From the NCBI GenBank assembly GCA_963205255.1, contig CAUJIK010000091.1, positions 1-39,295 of the forward strand: 39,295 bases of DNA. Reading direction: 5' to 3'. A program made the position numbers and the translations under genes. Position 1 is the first letter of the stretch. Each line of letters begins with the position of its first letter. This DNA is from Pseudomonadota bacterium (GTDB taxonomy: Bacteria > Pseudomonadota > Gammaproteobacteria > Steroidobacterales > Steroidobacteraceae). Below the pieces are notes generated by a model. That model saw only the letters and a program-made list of their open reading frames with translations, ran no database searches and had not been told where the DNA came from. Positions 20,670 through 29,651 of the stretch are shown here, piece after piece.

Positions 20670-21277
20670 TGCTTGCGGCAGTCACACCGCAGGCCTGGGT
20701 CGATGCGGCGGTGGATCGCTGGCAGGAGTTGCTGGTGGACCACGCCAATTGCGAGAAGAAGGCGGCCTCCACCGCGCTGGCGCTGCTGTTCGCCTACCCT
20801 GAGGACCGGCGCCTGGGTCTGGCGCTGGCGCGACTGGCGCGCGAGGAGCTGCGCCATTTCGAGCAGGTGCAGAAGCTGATGGCGCGGCTCGGGGTCGAGC
20901 CACGGCGCCTGAGTCCTGGCCGCTACGCCGCGGGCCTGCGGCGCCATCTCTCGGCGGCCGACCCGCAGCGCAAGATCGATCTCATGCTCTGTGGCGCGCT
21001 GATCGAGGCGCGTTCCTGCGAGCGCTTCGAGCTGCTGGCGCCGCGTCTGCCGGCGCCGCTGGGCGCGTTCTATGCCGATCTTGCCGAGGCCGAGCGTCGC
21101 CACGGCGTGCTGTATCTGGATCTGGCGGAGGAGGCCGCGCGGCAGGCGCAGCAGGATGTGCGCCAGTGTGTGCAGGAACGGTTGGCGCGACTCGCGATGG
21201 AAGAGGCCGGGCTGGTCACGCTGCCGGATCAGCAGTTCCGTTTTCATTCCGGTGCGCCGGCATGGGCCGCCGCGTGA
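20669..21277 (+). CDS. miaE: tRNA-(ms2io6A37) hydroxylase MiaE
   Basis: This ferritin-like non-haem diiron oxygenase hydroxylates ms2i6A37 in tRNA. The 202-residue protein has the expected carboxylate/histidine ligands: Glu29 in NCEKKA, ExxH at 60-63 (EELRHFEQ), Glu113 in LIEARSCERF, and a second ExxH at 142-145 (EAERRHG). Its start overlaps the kinase stop and its stop overlaps the start of the next gene, both as TGATG. It acts after MiaA and MiaB, which are not in the window. The link with a kinase and a peptide transporter has no obvious metabolic reason. Confidence 0.93.
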   Translation: MLAAVTPQAWVDAAVDRWQELLVDHANCEKKAASTALALLFAYPEDRRLGLALARLAREELRHFEQVQKLMARLGVEPRRLSPGRYAAGLRRHLSAADPQRKIDLMLCGALIEARSCERFELLAPRLPAPLGAFYADLAEAERRHGVLYLDLAEEAARQAQQDVRQCVQERLARLAMEEAGLVTLPDQQFRFHSGAPAWAAA

Positions 21278-22929
21278 TGCCGCCGCGCATCGCGATGCCG
21301 GTGCGGATCGTCGCTGTGGCGCTGCTGGCCCTGTGGTTTGCGGCCTGCGGCAACGAGCAGCGGCCTTCCGGCGCACTGCCGGCCAGCGCCATTGCCGAGC
21401 GCATCGCCTCGGGTCATCTGCGGCGCCATGTTTCCAGTTCTCCGGCGACGCTCGATCCCGCGCTGATCCAGGATGTGATGGGGATGGCCGTGGGCAGCGA
21501 CCTGTTCGAGGGGCTGCTGCGCCAGGGGCCGGCGGGCCAGCTGCTGCCGGGCATGGCCGAACGCTGGGAAGTTTCCGCAGACGGCATGACCTGGCGCTTC
21601 CATCTGCGCGAGCAGGCGCGCTGGTCCAATGGCGATGCGGTGACAGCGGAGAATTTCGTGTTCGCATGGCGGCGCGTGGTGGATCCGGCCACCGCATCGC
21701 CGATCGCGCAGCAGATGGCGCCGGTGGCCGGCGCGCTGGATATCGCCGCCGGTCGCCAGCCGCCCGAGTCGCTGGGTGTGCGGGCCGTCGATGCGCGCAC
21801 ACTGGAAGTGCGCCTGGAATCGCCCACACCTTACTTCCTCTCTCTGCTCATCAATACCTTCATGATGCCGGTGCATCCGCCCACGGTGCAGCGCGAGGGG
21901 CGCGCCTGGACGCAGCCGGGCAAGATGGTCGGCAATGGTCCGTTCCTGCTGCGCGCGCGCGAGATCAATGGCCGCATCGATCTGGCGCGCAATCCGGATT
22001 ACTGGGATGCGCCGGCGGTGCGATTGCAGGCAGTCACCTGGTTTCCGCTGACCGACAGCGCCGCTTCCACCGCGCGGTTCCTCGCCGGTGACCTGGATGA
22101 AACCGAGCGCTTCCAGGTGGAGGACCTGGAGTGGCTGCGCGCCAGCCTGGGAGATCAGGTGCGTACGGCGCCTTACAATGGCACCGTGATGCTGGGCATG
22201 AATGTGCGCCGCGCGCCCTTCGACAATGCGGCGCTGCGCCGCGCGATGGTGCTGGCGGTGGACCGCACGCTGCTGACCGACCAGCTGCTCAAGCGGCTCT
22301 ATACGCCGGCCCATGGCATCGTGCCGCCATTGCCCGGCTATGACCCGCTGCGTCCGCAATGGGCGGACCTCGATGATGAGGCGCGTCGCGAGCTGGCGCG
22401 CAGCCTGTATGCCCAGGCCGGATATTCCAGCGCCCGCCCGCTGGAGGTGGAGCTGGCTGTACCCATCGGCAGCCCGGAGATGCGGCGCGTGTTCGAGGCG
22501 CTGGCGGCGATGTGGAGAATGAACCTGGGCGCCGAAGTGCGGGTGATCACCGAGGAGTTCCGCGTTCACCAGCAGAACCGGCGCATCGGCAAGCTTCAAT
22601 TTTTCTGGAATGGCTGGATCGGCGACTATCCCGAGGCCACCACCTTTCTCGCGCTGGCGCTGAAATCCAATCCGCAGAACTACATGGGTTTCGACGACCC
22701 GGAATACGAGCGCGTGATGGCCGAGGCGGTGCGCGAGACCGACGAGGCGGCGCGCAATCTGCTCTACAACCAGGCCGAGCGCCTGCTCGACGAGCAGGCT
22801 CCGTTCCTGCCGATCTATTTCTACCAGAGCCGCCACCTGCTGCGTTCCTACGTGCAGGGCTGGCGGGACAATGCCAACGACCTGCATCCCTCGCGCGATC
22901 TGTACCTCGCGCTGGCGCCGGAGCCTTGA
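21277..22929 (+). CDS. Peptide ABC transporter substrate-binding lipoprotein (OppA-like)
   Basis: SBP family 5 proteins bind oligopeptides in the periplasm and hand them to the OppBC channel. From the ATG at 21277 the protein has 550 residues with a lipoprotein signal: a positively charged start, hydrophobic IVAVALLALWFAA, then Cys24. Family motifs include SSPATLDPAL, GLAERW-type GMAERWEVS, the ARNPDYWDAP block, and FFWNGWIGDYPEATTF. The chosen start shares bases with the miaE stop; ATGs at 21262 and 21295 are alternatives. A gene of this type directly followed by oppBCDF forms a complete importer. Confidence 0.93.
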   Translation: MPPRIAMPVRIVAVALLALWFAACGNEQRPSGALPASAIAERIASGHLRRHVSSSPATLDPALIQDVMGMAVGSDLFEGLLRQGPAGQLLPGMAERWEVSADGMTWRFHLREQARWSNGDAVTAENFVFAWRRVVDPATASPIAQQMAPVAGALDIAAGRQPPESLGVRAVDARTLEVRLESPTPYFLSLLINTFMMPVHPPTVQREGRAWTQPGKMVGNGPFLLRAREINGRIDLARNPDYWDAPAVRLQAVTWFPLTDSAASTARFLAGDLDETERFQVEDLEWLRASLGDQVRTAPYNGTVMLGMNVRRAPFDNAALRRAMVLAVDRTLLTDQLLKRLYTPAHGIVPPLPGYDPLRPQWADLDDEARRELARSLYAQAGYSSARPLEVELAVPIGSPEMRRVFEALAAMWRMNLGAEVRVITEEFRVHQQNRRIGKLQFFWNGWIGDYPEATTFLALALKSNPQNYMGFDDPEYERVMAEAVRETDEAARNLLYNQAERLLDEQAPFLPIYFYQSRHLLRSYVQGWRDNANDLHPSRDLYLALAPEP

Positions 22930-22932
22930 GTC

Positions 22933-23856
22933 ATGGGGCGCTACCTGCTGTCGCGGCTGCTGAGTTCCATTCCGACCATGCTGGCGATCGTCACGCTGGC
23001 CTTCGTGCTGCTGCGCGCCGCGCCCGGCGGGCCATTCGATACTGAAAAAGAGATGCTGCCGGAGGTGCGCGCCAGCATCGAGAAGGCCTATCACCTCGAT
23101 GAGCCGCTGCCGGTCCAGTACCTGCGCTATCTGGGCGACCTGCTGCGCGGCGACCTGGGGCCGTCCTTCCAGTATCCGGACGAGTCGGTCAACGACCTCA
23201 TCGCCTCGGGGCTGCCGGTGGACCTGACCATCGGCGGCCTGGCATTGCTGCTCGCGTGTCTGGTGGGTATTCCACTGGGCGCGTTCGCGGCCTGGAAGCG
23301 CGGCGGTTTCTTCGACCGCATCGCCGCCACGCTGTCGCTGGTGGGTGTGTCGATTCCGGTGTACGTCGCGGCGCCGCTGTTCATCCTGCTGTTCGCGGTC
23401 ACGCTGCAGTGGCTGCCGGCCGGAGACTGGGGAGGCGGGGCGCCGCGCCATCTGGTGCTGCCGGTGCTGTCGCTGGCGCTGCCCTACATCGCCTATGTGA
23501 CCCGCATCATGCGCGCCAGCTTCATGGATGTGCTGGAACAGCCGTGGATCCGCACCGCGCGCGCCAAAGGGCTCTCCCCGCGTCAGGTGCTGTTCCGCCA
23601 TGCGCTGCGTCCGGCGCTGCTGCCGCTGGTGGCCTTTCTGGGTCCGGCGGTGGTGGGTGCCATCACCGGTTCCATCGTCGTGGAGACCACCTTCGGCCTC
23701 AAGGGCATCGGCCAGTTCTTCGTGCTCGGCGCCTTCAACCGTGACTACACGCTGGTGATGGGCGTGACCGTGCTCTACGGGGCGCTGATCGTCATCGCGA
23801 ACCTTACGGCCGATCTGTGCCAGGGGCTGCTCGATCCGCGCGTGAGGCTGCAATGA
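22933..23856 (+). CDS. Peptide ABC transporter permease OppB-like
   Basis: The 307-residue inner-membrane permease has six predicted membrane segments, the first at about 9-29 (LLSSIPTMLAIVTLAFVLL). Its EAA loop, which contacts the ATPase, is seen as WIRTARAKGLSPRQVLFRHALRPALLPLV near residues 203-231. It begins three bases after the binding-protein gene and overlaps oppC as ATGA. It forms the channel with OppC for di- or oligopeptides. Confidence 0.94.
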   Translation: MGRYLLSRLLSSIPTMLAIVTLAFVLLRAAPGGPFDTEKEMLPEVRASIEKAYHLDEPLPVQYLRYLGDLLRGDLGPSFQYPDESVNDLIASGLPVDLTIGGLALLLACLVGIPLGAFAAWKRGGFFDRIAATLSLVGVSIPVYVAAPLFILLFAVTLQWLPAGDWGGGAPRHLVLPVLSLALPYIAYVTRIMRASFMDVLEQPWIRTARAKGLSPRQVLFRHALRPALLPLVAFLGPAVVGAITGSIVVETTFGLKGIGQFFVLGAFNRDYTLVMGVTVLYGALIVIANLTADLCQGLLDPRVRLQ

Positions 23857-24653
23857 AGCCCCGGTTGCCCTGGTTCAGCATCGGCGCGCTGGCGTTGCTG
23901 CTGGTTCTGGCGCTGGCGGGGCCGTGGTTCTCGCCCTTCGACTACTACACCCCCGAATGGGACCAGCCGGATCTGCCGGTGGGCGCTTCGTGGGCGCATC
24001 CGCTGGGCACGGATGCGCTGGGTCGCGACCTGTTCGTGCGGCTGATGTGGAGCTGCCGCATCTCGCTGCTGGTGGCGCTGGTGGCAAGCCTCATCAGCCT
24101 GGTCATCGGCGTGAGCTGGGGCGTTGCGGCGGGTTATTTCGGCGGCCGCACGGACGCCGTCATGATGCGCCTGGTGGACATCCTCTACTCGGTGCCGTTC
24201 ACGCCTTTCGTCATCGTGCTCACGGTATTGTTCGGGCGGCATCTGCTGTTGCTGTTCGTCGCCATCGGCGCCGTGTCGTGGCTGGACATCGCGCGCATCG
24301 TGCGCGGCCAGACCATGGCGCTGCGCCATCGGGAGTTCGTGGTCGCGGCCGAGATCGCGGGCGCCGCGCCCTGGCGCATCATGTCCACCCACATCGTGCC
24401 CAATCTCATGGGCATCGTGATCGCCTATCTGACGCTGACCATTCCCACCGTGGTGCTGACCGAAGCCTTCCTCAGCTATCTGGGGCTGGGCGCGCAGTCG
24501 CCGCTGACTTCGCTGGGCGTGATGCTGGCCGACGGCGCCGCGCAGATGCGGTCGCGGCCGGTGATGCTGGTGTTGCCGGCGGTGCTGCTGGTCATGCTGG
24601 TGTACTGCTGCAACCGCATCGGCGATGCATTGAGGGACCGTCATGTCGCCTGA
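23853..24653 (+). CDS. Peptide ABC transporter permease OppC-like
   Basis: The 266-residue permease begins MKPRLPWFSIG, with a first membrane segment at about 8-26 and a periplasmic stretch ending HPLGTDALGRDLFVRL, a strong OppC/DppC signature. The EAA loop is REFVVAAEIAGAAPWRI. The ATG at 23853 overlaps the oppB stop by four bases and is preferred to an upstream ATG at 23817, which lies inside oppB. The 3' end overlaps oppD by 11 bases. Confidence 0.94.
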   Translation: MKPRLPWFSIGALALLLVLALAGPWFSPFDYYTPEWDQPDLPVGASWAHPLGTDALGRDLFVRLMWSCRISLLVALVASLISLVIGVSWGVAAGYFGGRTDAVMMRLVDILYSVPFTPFVIVLTVLFGRHLLLLFVAIGAVSWLDIARIVRGQTMALRHREFVVAAEIAGAAPWRIMSTHIVPNLMGIVIAYLTLTIPTVVLTEAFLSYLGLGAQSPLTSLGVMLADGAAQMRSRPVMLVLPAVLLVMLVYCCNRIGDALRDRHVA

Positions 24654-25470
24654 GGCGCCGCTGCTGTCGTTGCGGGATGTGTCGCTGACGCGCGCGGACG
24701 GCGGCGCCGTGCTGCGCGACATCAGTTTCGACATGGCGCCCGGAGAGGTACTGGCCGTGGTGGGTGAGTCCGGTTCCGGCAAGTCGCAGCTGCTGCTGTC
24801 GCTGCTCGGCCTTGCCATGCCAGGCGCCACGCTTGCCGGCAGCATCCTCTTCCGCGGCCAGCAACTGGTCGGCGCGGGAGAGCCGGCGTTGCGCGCGCTG
24901 CGTGGCAACCGCATCGCCATGCTGTTCCAGGACCCGAAGACGGCGCTCAATCCCTGCCTGACCATCCGCGCGCAATTGCAGGAAGTGCTTCGCGACCGTC
25001 GCGGCCTGGACCGTGCCGCGCTGAATTCGCGCCTCGTCGAAGCGCTGCGCGCCGTGGACATGCCGGACCCTGAGCAGATGCTGCGCCAGTATCCGCACGA
25101 GCTTTCCGGCGGCATGCGCCAGCGGGTGATGCTGGCCATGGCCGTGCTGGTGGAGCCGGATCTGCTGCTGGCGGATGAGCCCACCACGGCGCTGGATGTC
25201 ACCACGCAGGCGAAGGTGCTGGACCTGATGCTGTCGCTGCGCCAGCGGATGGGCATGGGCATCCTGCTGGTGACTCACGATCTGGGCGTGGTGGCGAGAA
25301 TGGCCGGCCGCGCGCTGGTGCTGCGCCACGGGCGGATCGTGGAGCAGGGCGATACCGCGACGCTGCTCACCTCGCCGGCCAGCGACTATGGCGCTGAACT
25401 GCTGGGCGCGGTGCAGCGTCTGGAGCAGGGCGTGAAGCAGGGCCTGAAATACGGCAACGGTGCGGCATGA
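24643..25470 (+). CDS. Peptide ABC transporter ATPase OppD-like
   Basis: The cytoplasmic ABC ATPase has Walker A GESGSGKSQ, Q-loop LFQDPKTALNP, signature LSGGMRQRV, Walker B LLLADEPTTALD and switch His in THDLGVV. At 275 residues it is shorter than typical OppD (about 330), because the C-terminal oligopeptide-transporter domain is cut to a short tail. It pairs with the next gene and overlaps it as ATGA. Confidence 0.95.
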   Translation: MSPEAPLLSLRDVSLTRADGGAVLRDISFDMAPGEVLAVVGESGSGKSQLLLSLLGLAMPGATLAGSILFRGQQLVGAGEPALRALRGNRIAMLFQDPKTALNPCLTIRAQLQEVLRDRRGLDRAALNSRLVEALRAVDMPDPEQMLRQYPHELSGGMRQRVMLAMAVLVEPDLLLADEPTTALDVTTQAKVLDLMLSLRQRMGMGILLVTHDLGVVARMAGRALVLRHGRIVEQGDTATLLTSPASDYGAELLGAVQRLEQGVKQGLKYGNGAA

Positions 25471-26300
25471 GCGCTCCCGCCCTGCTTCAGGTGCGGGATC
25501 TGTCGGTGCGGCACTGGCGGCGCGGCGGTCTGCTGAGGCCGCGCGTTTCATTCGATGCGCTGCGTGACGTGAGCCTGGAGCTCTCGCGCGGCGAGGCGCT
25601 GGCGGTGGTGGGCGAATCCGGCAGCGGCAAGTCCACGCTGGCGCGGACGCTGTTCCGGTTGCATGTGCCCGCCGCCGGCCAGGTGCTGCTCGGCGGCATG
25701 GATCTGGCGATCCTCAGCGCGGACGAACTGCGCCAGCAGCGTCGCCGGATGCAGATGGTGTTCCAGGATCCGCTGGCCTCGCTCGATCCACTGCAGACCG
25801 TGGCGCAGGTGGTGGCCGAACCCTTGCGCGTGCTGCCGCGCCCCCCCGATGCAGCGCGGATCAGGGAGCGTGTCGCGGCGCAGCTGGCGGAGGTGGGGCT
25901 GGGCACGGAGTTCCTGACGCGGCGATCGCAGCGGCTCTCCGGTGGCCAGGCGCAGCGCGTGGCCATCGCCCGCGCGCTGATCGGTGATCCGGAGCTGCTG
26001 GTCTGCGATGAGCCGGTGTCGGCGCTGGATGCCAGCCTGCGCATCCAGATTCTCGAACTGCTGGCCGCGCAGCAGCGGCAGCGCTCGCTGGCGCTGCTGT
26101 TCGTCACCCATGACATCGCCGCGGCGCGCTATCTGTGCGAGCGTACGGCCGTGCTGCATCGGGGCCAGATCGTGGAGCAGGGCGATACACAGGAGATCCT
26201 TGCCCGGCCGCGGCATGCGTTCACCCGCAACCTGCTGCAATCCACGCTCAGCGTCGATCCGGCCGCGGTGCGCGGCGACTCAGGGCTCGCGCGGCAGTGA
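25467..26300 (+). CDS. Peptide ABC transporter ATPase OppF-like
   Basis: The second ABC ATPase has Walker A GESGSGKST, Q-loop VFQDPLASLDP, signature LSGGQAQRV, Walker B LLVCDEPVSALD and THDIAAA. Its 277 residues are again shorter than typical OppF. A remnant of the family's HPYT motif reads HAFTRNLL near the end. It is the last gene of the overlapping run that starts with the kinase. Its last 21 bases overlap the end of lpxH on the opposite strand. Confidence 0.95.
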   Translation: MSAPALLQVRDLSVRHWRRGGLLRPRVSFDALRDVSLELSRGEALAVVGESGSGKSTLARTLFRLHVPAAGQVLLGGMDLAILSADELRQQRRRMQMVFQDPLASLDPLQTVAQVVAEPLRVLPRPPDAARIRERVAAQLAEVGLGTEFLTRRSQRLSGGQAQRVAIARALIGDPELLVCDEPVSALDASLRIQILELLAAQQRQRSLALLFVTHDIAAARYLCERTAVLHRGQIVEQGDTQEILARPRHAFTRNLLQSTLSVDPAAVRGDSGLARQ

Positions 26301-27020
26301 TTCGAGGTTCCACGTGCTGTCCGCATCGAGCGTGAGCAGGCTGCCCTGGTCATACCAGTCGCCCAGCACGATGCGGGTGCGGGGCCGTCCATCGACCGTG
26401 AATTCGTGGATGCCGGGCCGATGCGTGTGGCCGTGCACCAGCAGATCGCAGTCGCTGATGCGCAGCGCGGCCTCCACGGCGTCCTGGGCCACATCCATGA
26501 TGTAGCCCTGCGTGCGGCCGGTGTGCTCGCGGCTTCCCGAGCGCGCGGCGTCGGCAAGCTGGCGCCGTGTCGCCAGCGGCAATCGCAGGTAGCGCCGCTG
26601 CCAGTCGGGGCTGCGCACCATGCTGCGGAACTGCTGATAGGAATGATCCGCCGTGCACAGCGGGTCTCCATGCGTCGCGATGAGCCTGAGATTGCCTGCC
26701 TCGATGCGCACCGGATCGGGCAGCAGCACGCAGCCCGTGCGGCGCTCGAAGCCCGCGCCGAGCAGGAAATCGCGGTTGCCGCGCTGGACATGGCAGGGAT
26801 GGCCCGCCGCCGTATAGCGCCGCAGCGCGCGGCACACCGCGTCGCGCGCCGGCTCGTCGTCGTCATCGCCCACCCAGCTCTCGAACAGGTCGCCGAGTAT
26901 GTACAGCGCCGCGGCCTGTGTGGCGCGCTGCTCCAGGAAGGCCTCGAATTGCGCGATGGCCTGCGGCGCGCTGCCATCCAGATGCAGATCGGAGACGAAG
27001 AGGAGCGGGTCGGCGGACAT
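26280..27020 (-). CDS. lpxH: UDP-2,3-diacylglucosamine diphosphatase LpxH
   Basis: LpxH cleaves UDP-2,3-diacylglucosamine to lipid X in lipid A synthesis, so the cell is Gram-negative with lipopolysaccharide. This calcineurin-like phosphoesterase shows metal motifs DLHLDG (11-16), GDLFESWVGDD, GNRDFLLG, THGD and HGHTHRP. Length is 246 residues (E. coli 240). The frame is open far upstream to 28769 across cysS, but homology fixes the ATG at 27020. There is no ribosome binding site, and an exact TATAAT lies eight bases before the ATG, suggesting a leaderless message. Confidence 0.96.
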   Translation of the reverse strand: MSADPLLFVSDLHLDGSAPQAIAQFEAFLEQRATQAAALYILGDLFESWVGDDDDEPARDAVCRALRRYTAAGHPCHVQRGNRDFLLGAGFERRTGCVLLPDPVRIEAGNLRLIATHGDPLCTADHSYQQFRSMVRSPDWQRRYLRLPLATRRQLADAARSGSREHTGRTQGYIMDVAQDAVEAALRISDCDLLVHGHTHRPGIHEFTVDGRPRTRIVLGDWYDQGSLLTLDADSTWNLESLPREP

Positions 27021-27027
27021 GGTTGGA

Positions 27028-27033
27028 ATTATA
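27028..27033 (-). promoter_or_regulatory. TATAAT -10 element immediately before lpxH
   Basis: A perfect TATAAT on the minus strand ends seven bases before the lpxH ATG. Transcription would start at or within two bases of the A of the start codon. No convincing TTGACA lies 16-18 bp upstream; the nearest, ACGACA, is 19 bp away. Confidence 0.5.
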
Positions 27034-27110
27034 GTGTAGGGATGTCCGCACCTGTCGTCGTCACCCGTTTCGCGCCCGGCCCCGCCGGCGCCCTGTAACA
27101 TCCGCGTCCC

Positions 27111-28523
27111 ATGCTGAAGATCCACAACTCCCTCACCGGGAACGTCGAGCCGCTCTCGCCGCTGTCCGCGGGCAAGGTGCGCATGTATGTCTGCGGCATC
27201 ACGGTCTACGACTACTGCCACATCGGCCATGCGCGGATGCTGGTGGTGTTCGACGTGGTGCAGCGCTATCTGCGCCACATCGGCCTCGATGTCACCTACG
27301 TGCGCAACATCACCGACATCGACGACAAGATCATCCGCCGCGCCGCCGAGCAGGGCGTGCCCATCGGTGAGTTCACCGAGAGCTTCATCCGCGCCATGGA
27401 CGAGGATTGCGCGCTGCTGGGTGTGATGCGGCCGGACCATGAGCCGCGCGCCACCGCGCATCTGCCGCAGATCATCGAGATGACGCAGCGTCTCATCGCC
27501 AACGGCCATGCCTATGTGGCAAGCGATGGCGATGTGATGTATTCCGTGTCGAGCTTCCCGGCCTATGGGCAGCTCTCGGGCAAGAACCCTCAGGATCTGC
27601 GCGCCGGCGCGCGCGTGGACGTGGGCGCCGCCAAGCGCGATCCGCTGGATTTCGTGCTGTGGAAACGCGCCAAGCCCGGTGAGCCCGCCTGGCCTTCGCC
27701 GTGGGGCGAGGGCCGGCCGGGCTGGCACATAGAATGCTCGGCCATGTCCACCGCGCTGCTGGGTGATGATTTCGACATCCATGGCGGCGGCATGGACCTG
27801 AAGTTCCCGCATCACGAGAACGAGATCGCGCAGAGCTGCGGCGCCACCGGCGCCGGCTTCGCGCGCGTGTGGATGCACAACGGCTTCGTCAATGTCGACA
27901 GCGAGAAGATGTCCAAGTCGCTGGGCAATTTCTTCACCGTGCGCGAGGTGCTGCCGAAGCTGCGTCATCCGGAGGTGCTGCGCTTCTTCCTGGTGTCGAG
28001 CCACTATCGCGGGCCGATCAACTATTCGCTCGAGACGCTGCAGCAGGCCGATGCGACGCTGGGCGGCCTCTACACAGCGCTGCGTGGATTGCCCGATGCG
28101 CCCGCGCCCGCCGACGCGCAGGCCGCGAACTGGCGCGCCGATTTCCAGGCGGCCATGGACGAGGACTTCAACACCCCGCGCGCGCTGGCCGTGCTGCAGG
28201 GGCTGGCCCGCGCCGTCAACGAAGCCAAGGCGCGCGGCGCGGCGGCGCAGGAGGAGGCTGCCGCACTGGGCGCGCTGCTGCGCGAACTGGCCGCCGTGCT
28301 GGGTCTGCTGCGTCTTCCCGCTGAGCAGTGGTTCCGCCTGCCGGCTCCGGGACAATCGGCGCAGATTTCCGAGGCCGCGATCGAGGCCTGCATCGCGGCG
28401 CGGCTGGCGGCGCGCAAGGCGCGCGATTTCGCCGAGGCGGACCGGCTGCGGCAGGAACTGGCCCAGCAGGGGGTCATTCTGGAAGACCGGCCTGGCGGCA
28501 CCACTCTCTGGCGGCGCCAGTAG
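27111..28523 (+). CDS. cysS: Cysteinyl-tRNA synthetase
   Basis: This class I synthetase charges tRNA-Cys. It has zinc ligand Cys28 in YVCGITVYD, the HIGH signature at 37-40, a WHIECSAM motif with further zinc ligands, the HHENEIAQS block, and KMSKS at 266-270. Length is 470 residues (E. coli 461). No ribosome binding site is seen before the ATG. It is divergent from lpxH, with 90 bp between, and convergent with folD, separated by a large hairpin. Confidence 0.98.
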   Translation: MLKIHNSLTGNVEPLSPLSAGKVRMYVCGITVYDYCHIGHARMLVVFDVVQRYLRHIGLDVTYVRNITDIDDKIIRRAAEQGVPIGEFTESFIRAMDEDCALLGVMRPDHEPRATAHLPQIIEMTQRLIANGHAYVASDGDVMYSVSSFPAYGQLSGKNPQDLRAGARVDVGAAKRDPLDFVLWKRAKPGEPAWPSPWGEGRPGWHIECSAMSTALLGDDFDIHGGGMDLKFPHHENEIAQSCGATGAGFARVWMHNGFVNVDSEKMSKSLGNFFTVREVLPKLRHPEVLRFFLVSSHYRGPINYSLETLQQADATLGGLYTALRGLPDAPAPADAQAANWRADFQAAMDEDFNTPRALAVLQGLARAVNEAKARGAAAQEEAAALGALLRELAAVLGLLRLPAEQWFRLPAPGQSAQISEAAIEACIAARLAARKARDFAEADRLRQELAQQGVILEDRPGGTTLWRRQ

Positions 28524-28536
28524 CTCGCGGAGTCTG

Positions 28537-28570
28537 AGGGTCTGCGGAGCGCTGGCTCCGGCTAGACCCT
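28537..28570. terminator. Bidirectional stem-loop between cysS and folD
   Basis: Outer arms AGGGTCT/AGACCCT (7 bp) enclose inner arms CGGAGC/GCTCCG (6 bp) with a GCTG loop. The stem lies between convergent genes and covers the last bases of folD. It has no T-run on either side, so it may protect 3' ends rather than terminate alone. Confidence 0.55.
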
Positions 28571-29425
28571 GATTCCCTCGCGCAGCTGGTAGGCCTCGAG
28601 GGTGTTCTGGATCAGCATGGCGATGGTCATGGGGCCGACGCCACCGGGCACCGGCGTGATCCATGAGGCGCGTTCCTTCGCCGCTTCGAACTGCACATCG
28701 CCCACCAGCTTGCCCGAGGGCAGGCGGTTGATGCCCACGTCCAGCACCACGGCGCCGGGCTTGATCCATTCGCCCAGCACGAACTCCGGCTTGCCGATGC
28801 CGGCCACCACCAGATCAGCGCGCCGCACATGGCCCGGCAGATCCCGGGTGCGGCTGTGGCAGATGGTCACGGTCGCGCCCTTCATCAACAGCTCCAGCGC
28901 CGCCGGACGGCCGACGATGTTCGACTGCCCCAGCACCACCGCATCCATGCCGGAAGGATCGATGCCCGATGCCTCGAGCATCTTCATGCAGCCATAGGGC
29001 GTGCAGGGGCGCAGGCGCGGCGTGCGCTGGGCCAGCAGGCCCAGGTTCTCGGGGCTGAAGCCATCCACGTCCTTTTCCACCGCGATGGCGTCGATGACCG
29101 CCTTGCTGTCGATGTGCCGGGGCAGGGGCAGCTGCACCAGGATGCCGTCGACGTGGGGGTCTTCATTGAGCGCTTCGACCACGGCGATCAGCTGGGCCTG
29201 GGTGACCGTGGCCGGCAGCACCTTCATCACCGAATGCATGCCGGCGGCAACGGTTGCCAGATGCTTGTTGCGCACATAGATCTGCGAGGCCGGATCCTCG
29301 CCCACGATCACCACCGCCAGGCCCGGCGCGCGCCGGCCTTCGGCGGTGAGCGCCGCAACCTGGGTCCTGATCCCTTCGCGCAGCGACTGCGCGATGGCCT
29401 TGCCGTCGATCAACCGGGCTGTCAT
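28562..29425 (-). CDS. folD: Methylenetetrahydrofolate dehydrogenase / methenyltetrahydrofolate cyclohydrolase
   Basis: FolD interconverts 5,10-methylene-, methenyl- and 10-formyl-tetrahydrofolate. Catalytic Lys54 lies in YVRNKH, and the family blocks [19 protein letters not shown] (NADP site) and [11 protein letters not shown] are intact. Length is 287 residues (E. coli 288). AGGGGA precedes the ATG by about eight bases and is part of the palindrome CCCCTCGAGGGG at 29435-29446. It is divergent from the tRNA cluster. Confidence 0.98.
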   Translation of the reverse strand: MTARLIDGKAIAQSLREGIRTQVAALTAEGRRAPGLAVVIVGEDPASQIYVRNKHLATVAAGMHSVMKVLPATVTQAQLIAVVEALNEDPHVDGILVQLPLPRHIDSKAVIDAIAVEKDVDGFSPENLGLLAQRTPRLRPCTPYGCMKMLEASGIDPSGMDAVVLGQSNIVGRPAALELLMKGATVTICHSRTRDLPGHVRRADLVVAGIGKPEFVLGEWIKPGAVVLDVGINRLPSGKLVGDVQFEAAKERASWITPVPGGVGPMTIAMLIQNTLEAYQLREGIRV

Positions 29426-29434
29426 GTCTTTTTC

Positions 29435-29446
29435 CCCTCGAGGGGC
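29435..29446 (-). promoter_or_regulatory. Palindrome containing the folD ribosome binding site
   Basis: CCCCTCGAGGGG is a perfect 12-base palindrome. On the folD message the GGGG arm is the ribosome binding site, about eight bases before the ATG. The CCCC arm could pair with it across a TCGA loop. Control through this is inferred only. Confidence 0.3.
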
Positions 29447-29483
29447 GGTCTTGAAAGGGGGCGCTAAGGTATCATTCGCCGGT

Positions 29484-29561
<78 letters not shown>

Positions 29562-29572
29562 TACGATGGGGC

Positions 29573-29651
29573 TTGAAATCGCCCCGATTCGTATATACTC
29601 CCGCCCCCGCGTGGGTTCGCACTTGGAAACGGGTGCGGGCAGGCGCGGGGG
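29573..29651 (+). promoter_or_regulatory. Promoter-like elements and structured leader before tRNA-Arg
   Basis: TTGAAA (29573-29578) and TATACT (29594-29599) are 15 bp apart, followed by a GC-rich discriminator as in stringently controlled stable-RNA promoters. Arms CCCCCGCG (29604-29611) and CGCGGGGG (29644-29651) pair perfectly, with an inner CGCAC/GTGCG stem. The hairpin may terminate the tRNA-Pro transcript or form a leader for tRNA-Arg, 55 bases downstream. Nothing else is seen in this 146-bp gap. Confidence 0.4.

Noticed and set aside
21244-23853. An 869-codon minus-strand frame over oppA and oppB
   Set aside because: It is antisense to two clear genes and has a repetitive His/Arg/Gln composition, typical of shadow frames.
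26280-28769. An 829-codon open frame on the minus strand over lpxH and cysS
   Set aside because: Only the last 246 codons resemble LpxH. The rest is antisense to cysS and reflects codon bias of a GC-rich gene.
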